A stretch of 13,884 bases of DNA from an uncultured bacterium (lineage in GTDB: Bacteria; Cyanobacteriota; Vampirovibrionia; Gastranaerophilales; Gastranaerophilaceae): positions 1-13,884 of the forward strand of contig USHE01000027.1 of assembly GCA_900554385.1 (NCBI GenBank), in the 5' to 3' direction. Under the pieces are notes generated by a model that searched no databases, was not told the origin of the DNA, and was given only the letters and a program-made list of their open reading frames with translations. Positions 1-7,061 of this stretch are shown one piece after another; within the stretch, counting starts at the first letter, position 1, and every line of letters begins with the position of its first letter. Both the position numbers and the translations under genes were made by a program.

Positions 1-2558
1 TATCTTGAAATAGATGCCGTACCTACTGTTTGTCGCAATTTTACAACAGACAAAATAGGAACCATTACACCGTTTCTATTTTTGACATAAATCCCTGATA
101 AATCAGTTGCTTTATCTCTAAAACGGCTTTCCGCCTGCATTTGAACCTTAAACACTCTGTCATATTTATTAAAATCATTTACATAATATGTCCCAAGCAT
201 TGATGATAATGTCGAATACAATTCTTGCAAATCGATATTCTGAGTCATTGCTTTTTCGTAATCAATATCAATTACATACTGCGGAACATTTGCCTGAAAG
301 GATGTGTATACACTTGATAACGACGGATTTTTATTAGCTTCCGCAACAAGTTTATTTGCCCAGCGTTCCAAATCCTGAGGAGTATATTCACCCTGAGAAA
401 GCATCTGGAATTCAAAACCGCCCATCATACTCATACCCATAATTGCCGGAGGTGAAAAAGCAACAATAGAAGCTTCTTTTGTATTCGCAGCCACCGCTCT
501 GATTTGCTTTAAAACAGCTACATGTGAAAGATTGGTTGGTTTACCCTGCAATTTTAACTTAACCCACTTAACAGGATTCATTTTTCTTTCGCTATAGTCA
601 AGAAGCTGAATAATAGCTGTCGATTGGTTTGTCGCACCATCACCGCCAAATACCGTAAGCTTTTCAGGATTTATCCCCGGGATATCTCGGATTTCATTTA
701 TAAATTTTCTTGAAACATCTTCTGTTCGTGACAAAGAAGCCCCATCCGGCAAAGTTATGCTGGCAAGAAGAATGCCCTGATCCTCATCCGGAATAAAACC
801 TGTGGAAATAGTTTTAAAGGAAATTAAGGTAAAAGCTAATATTGATGCATAAAACACTGCCACAAGCTTTTTATTAAATACAAACAAGTGAACATATTCC
901 AAATAAAAATCTTCGACCTTAGAAAATCCACGATTGAAATTTTCCACAATAGTTTGAGTACGTCTTACCATATTATTTTTAATACGTTCAATGTGATACA
1001 TTAACGGAAACTTAGAATAATCATGCGCTTGTTTTTTCTGACCGAGGAAGTGCGAACACATTGCAGGAGAAAGCGATAACGCACAAATAGCAGAAATGGC
1101 AATTGAAACCGCGATACAAACCGCGAACTGTTTATACATAACACCGGTCATTCCGGTCATAAATATAATAGGCACAAATACCGCCATCAAAACCATTGCC
1201 ATTGCAACAAGAGAAGCCCCGACTTCTTCCATAGTCAACTGGGTTGCTATAATGGCAGACTTACCTTCATCAAGGTGACGTTTTACATTTTCAATAACAA
1301 CAATCGCGTCATCGACAACAACTCCGACAGCAAGTACAAGAGCAAACAATGACAACAAATTTATAGTCATTCCAAACGCTTTCAAAGCAAAAAATGTTCC
1401 GATTAAAGATACCGGAATAGTAACACAAGGAACAAGTGTTGCCATCCCATCGCCAAGAAACAGGTATATGATAATAACAACGATTAAACCTGTCAAAAGT
1501 ATGGTAAACTCAACTTCTTTCATTGACTCGTGAATAAAATCCGCATCGTCTTTTACATAAAGAATTTTGATACCATTATTCATTTTAGAGTTAAGTTCAT
1601 TAATTTTAGCTTTAACAGCTTTAGACAAATTAAGAATGTTTGCATCAGGCAATTGTGAAATTACGACAACGGCAGAAGGCTTACCGTTTACAAGCCCGAG
1701 ATTTGAGTAAGATTCTGCTCCGAGTTCAACACGGGCAACATCTTTTATTTTAACATTGGAGCCATCATTATTGGAACGAATTATTATATTTTCAAACTCT
1801 TTAACATCAACCAAACGCCCAGGAGTTTTCAGTGTAAGCTGCAAAGCCTGTTTTTCATCAGTAGGAAGCTGCCCTAAAGCACCTGTTGCAACTTGCGTAT
1901 TTTGGTTTTTAATAGCAGTTTTTATCTCGGAAGTTGAAACGTTCAATCCTGCCATTTTCTGCGGATCAAGCCATATACGCATAGAATAGTTTCCGCCCCC
2001 GAATACGCTTACATCCGCAACACCTTCGATACGTTTCAGTTCTTCTTTTATATAAATAGAGCCATAATTTGTTAAATCTAATTGTGTCCAATTTCCTGAT
2101 TCAGGATATAGAGTAAGAATAATTGCACCCGAACCTGAGGAACGGCTGATTGCGGTCACACCTGTTCTTTGAACTTCTTCCGGGAGCTGTGATTGGACAC
2201 GCTGAATCATATTCTGCACATTCATAAGGTTTACGTTTTTATCTGTACCTACCTTAAAATAAAGTGTTAAAGAATACCCCCCATCCGTAGATGTAGAGGT
2301 CATATATGTCATATTTTCAACACCGTTAAGCTTATTCTCTAAAACTGTCGCAATTGAAGATTCTATAACCTCTGCACTAGCTCCTTGATAAGATGCGGAC
2401 ACTCGAACCTGCGGAGGTGTTACATCAGGGTAGCTTTCCTGTTTCAGACTTAAAAGTGAGATTAACCCCAAAATTACAATACAAAGTGATATTACGAGTG
2501 CAAACCTCGGTTTTCTTATAAAAAAGAATAATTTTTCTTTATCAAATATTTTTTTCAT
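1..2558 (-). CDS. RND (HAE1/AcrB-type) inner-membrane efflux transporter, C-terminus beyond window
   Basis: Proton-driven inner-membrane pump of a tripartite drug/amphiphile efflux system. About 852 codons are present from the ATG at 2558; the family is usually about 1040 residues, so roughly the last fifth is off the left edge. My translation opens with a short cytoplasmic stretch, TM1 at about residues 16-36, then YPDVTPPQV and the porter domain, which tracks AcrB closely (SASYQGA, NGVENMTYM, SMRIWLDP). TM4 carries VVVDDAIVVIEN with D416 and D417, the proton-relay pair equal to AcrB D407/D408. This DD form is typical of HAE1 pumps, whereas CzcA-type metal pumps have a different motif here, so drug-like rather than metal substrates are inferred. 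The start codon shares a base with the stop of the upstream fusion-protein gene (TAATG), with little Shine-Dalgarno sequence of its own. The exact substrate cannot be told. Confidence 0.95.
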   Translation of the reverse strand, partial: MKKIFDKEKLFFFIRKPRFALVISLCIVILGLISLLSLKQESYPDVTPPQVRVSASYQGASAEVIESSIATVLENKLNGVENMTYMTSTSTDGGYSLTLYFKVGTDKNVNLMNVQNMIQRVQSQLPEEVQRTGVTAISRSSGSGAIILTLYPESGNWTQLDLTNYGSIYIKEELKRIEGVADVSVFGGGNYSMRIWLDPQKMAGLNVSTSEIKTAIKNQNTQVATGALGQLPTDEKQALQLTLKTPGRLVDVKEFENIIIRSNNDGSNVKIKDVARVELGAESYSNLGLVNGKPSAVVVISQLPDANILNLSKAVKAKINELNSKMNNGIKILYVKDDADFIHESMKEVEFTILLTGLIVVIIIYLFLGDGMATLVPCVTIPVSLIGTFFALKAFGMTINLLSLFALVLAVGVVVDDAIVVIENVKRHLDEGKSAIIATQLTMEEVGASLVAMAMVLMAVFVPIIFMTGMTGVMYKQFAVCIAVSIAISAICALSLSPAMCSHFLGQKKQAHDYSKFPLMYHIERIKNNMVRRTQTIVENFNRGFSKVEDFYLEYVHLFVFNKKLVAVFYASILAFTLISFKTISTGFIPDEDQGILLASITLPDGASLSRTEDVSRKFINEIRDIPGINPEKLTVFGGDGATNQSTAIIQLLDYSERKMNPVKWVKLKLQGKPTNLSHVAVLKQIRAVAANTKEASIVAFSPPAIMGMSMMGGFEFQMLSQGEYTPQDLERWANKLVAEANKNPSLSSVYTSFQANVPQYVIDIDYEKAMTQNIDLQELYSTLSSMLGTYYVNDFNKYDRVFKVQMQAESRFRDKATDLSGIYVKNRNGVMVPILSVVKLRQTVGTASISR

Positions 2559-3724
2559 TAATTTTTACCCGCTTTAGTATTTTCCTGAGCTGATTTTTCC
2601 ACTATCTTAAGGGTTTGCCCTTCAGTTGCTATGTTTTGAATACCCGAAACCACAACAACATCAGATAGATTTAACCCTGATTTTACAACCCAGTTATTAT
2701 TAATATTTTCAGTTACTTCAATATTTTTCTTAACAGATTTGTTGTCTTCTACAGTCCAAACATAATAACCGCTCATAGCATCACCTTTTGTACACGCCTG
2801 CGGAATTGTTATATATTTAACGAGTTTCGGAGCTTTTAGTTCAACTTTCATATATGCACCCGGAACAAGCCAGCTTTTCGGATTTTCAAAAGTTGCTCTC
2901 AGACTTACTGAACCTGATTCTTTGTCAATTTTATTATCTACAAAATTAATATGTCCAACCTTGTCATACCAGCTGCCATCACCAAATTGAACTCTTACCT
3001 CAACATCTTTAAATTGATTACTTGCTTTAAGGAGCTTAACAAAATCATCCCCTTTTAAGCTAAACGTAACATATACAGGGTTTACACTGGCAATATTGAC
3101 AAGAGAACCCGAAGTAGCTGTTACATAATTTCCTTCGGTAATATTAACCTTACCAATTCGACCGTCAATTGGAGATTTTATGGAAGTATAACTAAGATTA
3201 ACTCTGGCAAGTTCCAACTGTTGTCTTGCGGCATCTAACAAAGCCTTATTCTGATTTCGGTTGGCAAGACTCTGGTCTACATCAGAACGACTGATTAAGT
3301 CTTCTTTTATAAGAGCATTAGCCCTATTTAACTCCTGTTGAGCATTAGTCAAAAGTGCAGAATATTGATTAACATTCGCACGTGAATTGTTTACTTCAAT
3401 CTGGTATTCTCTGGGATCTATCTGAAAAAGCAGCAGATCTTTTTTTACAAAATCTCCTTCCGTAAAATATTTTTTTATCAAAAAACCAGGAACTCTTGCG
3501 ACTACATCAACCGAATATTTTGCTTCAACACGTCCTGTGGCTTCTGCCGAAACATTGACAGATTCAAGGTTTGGATTAGCAACCTCAACCTCTTTTGGCA
3601 TCATCATAGCTTTACGCTGAATAAATGCCATTACGGTTCCTGACACTTTATTATAAATAATAGGAATTATAATTACCAATAACAGAACAATTGCCCATTG
3701 TTTTCTCGAAAGATTAATCTTCAT
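2558..3724 (-). CDS. RND efflux membrane-fusion (periplasmic adaptor) protein, AcrA/MexA family
   Basis: Periplasmic adaptor that links the RND pump to an outer-membrane channel. I chose the ATG at 3724 (388 residues) because a GGAG lies 8 bases upstream and the protein then opens with a basic N-terminus and one hydrophobic helix (residues about 10-24). The longer frame from a TTG at 3796 adds 24 polar residues and has no usable ribosome site. The order is first lipoyl half-motif with VPGF and EGDFVKK (about 66-103), alpha-helical hairpin (about 108-175), second lipoyl half with SPIDGRIGKV (184-193), then beta-barrel and membrane-proximal domains. AcrA and MexA are lipoproteins; here no lipobox cysteine is present, so the N-terminal helix probably stays as an anchor. 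It is co-transcribed with the pump, and no outer-membrane factor gene is visible. Confidence 0.94.
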   Translation of the reverse strand: MKINLSRKQWAIVLLLVIIIPIIYNKVSGTVMAFIQRKAMMMPKEVEVANPNLESVNVSAEATGRVEAKYSVDVVARVPGFLIKKYFTEGDFVKKDLLLFQIDPREYQIEVNNSRANVNQYSALLTNAQQELNRANALIKEDLISRSDVDQSLANRNQNKALLDAARQQLELARVNLSYTSIKSPIDGRIGKVNITEGNYVTATSGSLVNIASVNPVYVTFSLKGDDFVKLLKASNQFKDVEVRVQFGDGSWYDKVGHINFVDNKIDKESGSVSLRATFENPKSWLVPGAYMKVELKAPKLVKYITIPQACTKGDAMSGYYVWTVEDNKSVKKNIEVTENINNNWVVKSGLNLSDVVVVSGIQNIATEGQTLKIVEKSAQENTKAGKN

Positions 3725-3787
3725 ATTTTTCTCCAATTTTAAGTAGATTTTTCCATGCTTAATGTAATCCATTCCTCTCAATGTGTC

Positions 3788-3805
3788 ATACTCCAAAAAG
3801 AGTAT
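3788..3805. promoter_or_regulatory. Inverted repeat upstream of RND operon, possible operator
   Basis: ATACTC, six bases, GAGTAT: a perfect 6-6-6 inverted repeat lying between the ATPase terminator and the start of the pump operon. Its placement suits a repressor site or a small leader hairpin. I could not find a convincing -35/-10 pair for the pump operon here, so the role is speculative. Confidence 0.3.
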
Positions 3806-3808
3806 AAA

Positions 3809-3835
3809 AAAAGCGGAATTTAATATTCCGCTTTT
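3809..3835 (-). terminator. Rho-independent terminator of the zinc ATPase gene
   Basis: An 11-bp stem (AAAAGCGGAAT at 3809-3819 pairing with 3825-3835) has a 5-base loop and, read on the minus strand, runs straight into TTTTTTTATA. It begins 7 bases after the ATPase stop codon and should separate the metal-efflux transcript from the RND operon. On the plus strand the T-tract is weaker. Confidence 0.85.
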
Positions 3836-3842
3836 AATTTTA

Positions 3843-5720
3843 TTAAGCCTTAATATTCAACGCCCGAAGTGCATTTAAGATAGCAAACAGAGCAACCCCG
3901 ACATCCGCAAACACAGCTCCCCACATTGTTATCAAACCAAATGCACCAAGCACAAGGAACAAAACTTTTATTCCGACAGCAAATATTATATTTTGTTTTA
4001 CAATAGCCATTGTTCCACGAGCAATTTTCACGGCTAACGGAACTTTTGAAGGTTTATCATCCATAATAACGACATCAGCAGCCTCAAGCGCAGCGTCAGA
4101 ACCTAATGCCCCCATTGCAATACCGACGTCTGCCCTTGTTAAAACAGGAGCATCATTAATCCCGTCACCCGCAAATATAACGTTTCCTTTTTTATTTTTA
4201 TCTAAAAGAAGTTCCTCAAATTTTTCAACCTTATCCGCCGGTAAAAGCTGCGAATAAACAGCATCAATTCCAAGTACCTCCGCAATGAATTCAGCAGAAG
4301 AAGAAGTATCTCCAGTTAGCATTTCCGTTTTAACACCCAGATTTTTAAGCTGTTTAATTGCGGCAGCTGAATCATCTTTCATTTCATCAGAAATCACGAT
4401 ACTCCCAATATAAATTCTATTTTTTGCAATATAAATTATAGTTCCGTATTCAGAAATTTTGTCATATTTGACAGAAAAATTTTCCATAAGCTTGTCACTG
4501 CCCGCAAGAATTTCATCCCCGCATACATTAGCTTTTAACCCTAATCCCGTAATTTCTTCAACATTTGAGATTTCATCAGAATTAATACTTTGACCGTAAG
4601 CGTTCCTTAATGAAATCGCAATCGGGTGATTTGAATAATGTTCAGCTTTCGCAGTGCATTCCAACAATTCAGCTTCGGGAATTCCATTAACAGGCATTAT
4701 CTTCGTTACCACAAAATTTCCTTTTGTAAGCGTACCTGTTTTGTCAAAAACTACAGCATAAGGCTTAGCAATTGCCTCAAGATAATTGCTTCCCTTAACC
4801 AGTATTCCGTTTTTAGATGCCGCACCTATACCGGCAAAGAAACTCAATGGAACAGATATAACAAGCGCACAAGGACAAGAAATTACAAGAAATGTAAGCG
4901 CTCTGGAAAACCACAAACTAAATGAACCGCCGGTTAATAATGGAGGTATAAAAGCCAGTAAAATTGCACATATTACAACTACAGGAGTGTAGTAACGCGC
5001 AAACTTAGTAATAAAATTTTCAGCCTTAGCTTTTCTTGAACTTGCATGTTCGACCATTTCAAGTATCTTTGAAACCGTTGACTCTTTAAATTTTCTTGTA
5101 ACTCGTATTTTTATAACTCCGTTCGTATTGATAGAACCGCTTACAGCCTCACAACCTTCTTGAAGTTTACGAGGTTTTGCCTCTCCTGTAAGGGCAGATG
5201 CATCAACCACAGCAGTTCCCTCTATAACGATACCGTCCAGAGGAATTTTTTCACCTGATTTCACAACAATAATATCTCCAATCGTTAAATTTTCAGGAGA
5301 AACTTTAACGATTTGCCCATCTTTTTCAATATTTGCATAATCCGAACGAATATCCATTAAATCTGCAATTGACTTACGTGACTTTTCAACTGCTTTGTGT
5401 TGAAAATACTCTCCAACCTGATAAAACACCATAACCATTACTGCCTCAGGAAACTCGCCTATTGCAAAAGCACCAAGAGTAGCAATACCCATCAAAAAAT
5501 TTTCATCAAAAACCTTCCCTCTCAAGAGATTTTTTAAAGCATTCAAAAGAACGTCAAATCCTGCAACTAAATAGGAAAGTGTAAAACTTGTAATTTTAAA
5601 CATTAACGGCATATCAAAACAAATTGCCAATAATAAAATTAAAAAAGCTAACCCTGCTCTCAATAAAGGTGAACTTTCTTTTTCGTGATGATGGTGATGT
5701 TCGTGGCAATGATCACACAT
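3843..5720 (-). CDS. P1B-type zinc/cadmium/lead-exporting ATPase (ZntA/CadA class)
   Basis: Inner-membrane ATPase that exports Zn(II), Cd(II) or Pb(II) from the cytoplasm. The ATG at 5720 (625 residues) is preferred because AAAGGAG sits 6 bases upstream; the longer frame to 5744 would start inside operator site 1. Visible motifs are TGE (178-180), the metal-binding CPC (282-284), the DKTGTLT phosphorylation site (D326), HP (H365-P366) and GDGIND (518-523). K585 and D606 match ZntA K693 and D714, the residues that set divalent-zinc specificity. The usual N-terminal HMA domain with its CxxC is absent; instead residues 3-12 are very His-rich (HCHEHHHHHE), probably a metal buffer. It is divergent from the SmtB-like repressor with three operators between them, and ends at a strong terminator. 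The class is certain; which metal dominates in vivo is not. Confidence 0.96.
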   Translation of the reverse strand: MCDHCHEHHHHHEKESSPLLRAGLAFLILLLAICFDMPLMFKITSFTLSYLVAGFDVLLNALKNLLRGKVFDENFLMGIATLGAFAIGEFPEAVMVMVFYQVGEYFQHKAVEKSRKSIADLMDIRSDYANIEKDGQIVKVSPENLTIGDIIVVKSGEKIPLDGIVIEGTAVVDASALTGEAKPRKLQEGCEAVSGSINTNGVIKIRVTRKFKESTVSKILEMVEHASSRKAKAENFITKFARYYTPVVVICAILLAFIPPLLTGGSFSLWFSRALTFLVISCPCALVISVPLSFFAGIGAASKNGILVKGSNYLEAIAKPYAVVFDKTGTLTKGNFVVTKIMPVNGIPEAELLECTAKAEHYSNHPIAISLRNAYGQSINSDEISNVEEITGLGLKANVCGDEILAGSDKLMENFSVKYDKISEYGTIIYIAKNRIYIGSIVISDEMKDDSAAAIKQLKNLGVKTEMLTGDTSSSAEFIAEVLGIDAVYSQLLPADKVEKFEELLLDKNKKGNVIFAGDGINDAPVLTRADVGIAMGALGSDAALEAADVVIMDDKPSKVPLAVKIARGTMAIVKQNIIFAVGIKVLFLVLGAFGLITMWGAVFADVGVALFAILNALRALNIKA

Positions 5721-5736
5721 AGATATCTCCTTTCGG

Positions 5737-5752
5737 TTGAACAATCATTCAA
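5737..5752. promoter_or_regulatory. SmtB/ArsR-type operator, site 1
   Basis: TTGAACAATCATTCAA, an imperfect TGAACA-N2-(A/T)(A/G)TTCA repeat like the cyanobacterial SmtB operators. It lies just downstream of the predicted ATPase transcription start (about 5756, minus strand), where bound repressor would block early elongation or clearance. Confidence 0.75.
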
Positions 5753-5762
5753 TTATATTTCT

Positions 5763-5792
5763 ATTATAATTGAACAAACATTCAACTGTCAA
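5763..5792 (-). promoter_or_regulatory. Promoter of the zinc ATPase gene with operator site 2 in its spacer
   Basis: On the minus strand the -35 is TTGACA (5787-5792) and the -10 is TATAAT (5763-5768). Both are perfect consensus, with an 18-bp spacer. The spacer is almost exactly filled by operator site 2 (TTGAACAAACATTCAA, 5770-5785). A consensus promoter with a non-ideal 18-bp spacer and an operator between the boxes fits tight repression by a dimeric winged-helix regulator and strong expression when metal releases it. Confidence 0.85.
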
Positions 5793-5829
5793 GTCTATAA
5801 GGTTATAAGTTTTACATTTATTCACACAG

Positions 5830-5857
5830 TTGAACAACTGTTCATTTGTAATATAAT
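5830..5857 (+). promoter_or_regulatory. Promoter of the smtB-like gene overlapped by operator site 3
   Basis: The -10 TATAAT is at 5852-5857 and a -35-like TTGAAC at 5830-5835, with a 16-bp spacer. The third operator, TGAACA-AC-TGTTCA (5831-5844), is the only perfectly symmetric one and covers the -35 and spacer, which implies autorepression. The predicted start lies only a few bases before the AAGGAG ribosome site at 5865-5870, so the leader is very short. Confidence 0.75.
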
Positions 5858-5876
5858 GTTTAATAAGGAGATATAA

Positions 5877-6227
5877 ATGGACATAAAAAAAACTGATTGT
5901 GAACCAATTAACATTGATATTGTTAACAGAGTAAGACCGAATATGCCTGAAATGCGAATGCTTTACAACTTATCGGATTTCTTTAAAGTTATGGGTGACG
6001 GAACAAGAATTCAGCTTTTGTGGGCATTGGAAGAAAGCGAAATGTGCGTCGGGGATTTAGCGGTACTGTTAAATATGACAAAATCTGCGGTATCACACCA
6101 ATTGAAAGTTTTGAAGAATGCAAAACTTGTAAAATGCGAAAAAAGAGGGAAAAACGTGTATTATGCACTGGATGACGAACATGTAAAAATAATACTTGAA
6201 AAAGCTCTTGATCATGTTTGCGAATAA
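5877..6227 (+). CDS. Zinc-sensing ArsR/SmtB-family repressor
   Basis: Cytoplasmic winged-helix dimer that should release the ATPase and its own promoter when zinc or a similar metal binds. It has 116 residues, the normal family length. The recognition helix is in MTKSAVSHQLKVLKNAKLV (about 67-85), followed by the wing KRGKNVYYAL. The alpha-5 zinc site is complete: D100-x-H102-x10-H113-x2-E116, the same spacing as SmtB D104, H106, H117, E120. The alpha-3N site is also suggested: C57-V-G-D60 matches SmtB C61/D64, and the N-terminal C8 could stand for C14. It lacks the second cysteine of the CadC/ArsR ELCVCD motif, so arsenic sensing is unlikely. The AAGGAG ribosome site is 6 bases from the ATG. 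Divergent from the ATPase with three operators between. Confidence 0.95.
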   Translation: MDIKKTDCEPINIDIVNRVRPNMPEMRMLYNLSDFFKVMGDGTRIQLLWALEESEMCVGDLAVLLNMTKSAVSHQLKVLKNAKLVKCEKRGKNVYYALDDEHVKIILEKALDHVCE

Positions 6228-6229
6228 AC

Positions 6230-6300
6230 CGCTAACCTAGCGCCACCATTTTCCCGCCTTCGAGTACCGAGCAAGGCTCTACGTTTCAATCGCCACTCAA
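6230..6300. other. GC-rich structured intergenic island, nature unknown
   Basis: About 70 bases between the repressor and the next gene have roughly 54% G+C by hand count, against about a third or less on either side. The island can fold several small hairpins: CGCTA-ACC-TAGCG (6230-6242), GCCTT paired with AAGGC (6256-6260/6273-6277), and the alternative GAGC-AAG-GCTC (6269-6279). No clear T-tract follows, so it is not a standard terminator. It could be a dispersed repeat, a small RNA or a remnant of inserted DNA. Confidence 0.4.
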
Positions 6301-6320
6301 AAATTTCCAGCACAGTTCTT

Positions 6321-6350
6321 TTGTCTAAATTTTTTCGGACGGTTTAAAAT
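6321..6350 (+). promoter_or_regulatory. Possible promoter of the 6391-7697 operon
   Basis: TTGTCT at 6321-6326 and TAAAAT at 6345-6350 with an 18-bp spacer would start transcription near 6357. A second TAAAAT lies at 6363-6368 with no good -35. A ribosome site AGAGGA (6378-6383) lies 7 bases before the ATG at 6391. The assignment rests on weak boxes only. Confidence 0.35.
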
Positions 6351-6390
6351 ATTTTTTTGTAGTAAAATTAATAAAAAAGAGGATTTTATA

Positions 6391-7047
6391 ATGTTAGAAA
6401 AAATTAAAAATTTTACATCTGCACATTTGGATTTTAAAGTATATCCTGTAACCTGGATAGCAATAGTAAATGCATTGTTAATTGTACCTTGCATTATGTT
6501 TTTGCCGAAAGAATTCGGATACGAAAACGGGTTACTAGAAAATATTCAACTGATTGCACTTCTCGTTGGATTTATAATATGCCTTCTGTATCCGAAATAC
6601 AACAAAGAAGAAAGTAACGAAAAACCTGCACTTGTAAAATTTTTCCGCTTTGCTGCATTAGTAATTGTTATATTATTTTTAAGAGAAATAAACTGCGGCA
6701 GAACAATATTTTTCCCAGTCCCAGGAGAAGTAAACACATTCTACGGCTGGAAAGAAATTAAATATGGCTGGCTTGCACACCCTCTTTACGGTTTATTTAT
6801 GACAGGTGTAGGAGTTTACTTCTTAATAAACAAACTGTTTATCACCCTTTGGCATTTGATTAAAAATGTTAAGTTTCCTGTCTGGAATATAGTTCTTATG
6901 GTAATTGGTATGGTATGGGGTACTCTTGCGGAAGAAGTTTTTCACAATATGGTAATGGAAGAAATAACAGAACTTCTTTTCTACGTTGCTTTAGCAGGTA
7001 TTATATACCTTTACACATTTAACAAAAATTTTCAGCTTAAAAAATAA
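6391..7047 (+). CDS. Six-helix integral membrane protein of unknown function
   Basis: 218 residues with about six hydrophobic segments (roughly 20-38, 50-68, 84-98, 128-150, 162-180 and 193-212). I do not recognise the family by name. Two motifs with charges in or at the membrane stand out: LREINCGRTIF (98-107), and a second cluster holding E181, E182 and H185, with E190, E191 and E194 a turn or two further on. Buried acidic and histidine residues could bind a metal or carry protons, or form an active site; that is inference only. The start is supported by AGAGGA 7 bases upstream. The secreted-protein gene starts 14 bases downstream, so the two are very likely co-transcribed. Lying next to the zinc locus may be coincidence, because no SmtB operator is seen in front of it. 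Confidence 0.85.
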   Translation: MLEKIKNFTSAHLDFKVYPVTWIAIVNALLIVPCIMFLPKEFGYENGLLENIQLIALLVGFIICLLYPKYNKEESNEKPALVKFFRFAALVIVILFLREINCGRTIFFPVPGEVNTFYGWKEIKYGWLAHPLYGLFMTGVGVYFLINKLFITLWHLIKNVKFPVWNIVLMVIGMVWGTLAEEVFHNMVMEEITELLFYVALAGIIYLYTFNKNFQLKK

Positions 7048-7061
7048 TTAAGGAGAAAAAT

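Noticed and set aside
1096..1278. Plus-strand open frame inside the RND transporter region
   Set aside because: It is antisense to conserved AcrB-type coding sequence, has no ribosome site and no recognisable protein features.
1756..1989. Second plus-strand open frame antisense to the transporter
   Set aside because: It shadows the porter domain; the conserved minus-strand protein explains the sequence fully.
3725..3796. 24-residue N-terminal extension of the membrane-fusion protein
   Set aside because: It needs a TTG start with no suitably spaced ribosome site and would place a polar tail before the membrane anchor; the ATG at 3724 has GGAG 8 bases upstream.
4638..4992. Overlapping plus-strand frames opposite the zinc ATPase
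   Set aside because: They lie antisense to the CPC/DKTGT region of the ATPase and have no start signals.
5737..5845. The three TTGAACA repeats as a short CRISPR array or iteron origin
   Set aside because: Spacing is uneven (17 and 44 bases), repeats are only 16 bp, and position over two promoters next to an SmtB-like gene explains them as operators.
5685..5876. Plus-strand frame covering the divergent promoter region
   Set aside because: It crosses three operators and both promoters and starts opposite the His codons of the ATPase, so it is chance.
6230..6242. CGCTA-ACC-TAGCG hairpin as terminator of the repressor gene
   Set aside because: The stem is only 5 bp with a 3-base loop and no T-tract follows.
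6297..6494. Minus-strand frame at the start of the six-helix gene
   Set aside because: It overlaps a plus-strand gene with a good ribosome site; no minus-strand start signal is seen.
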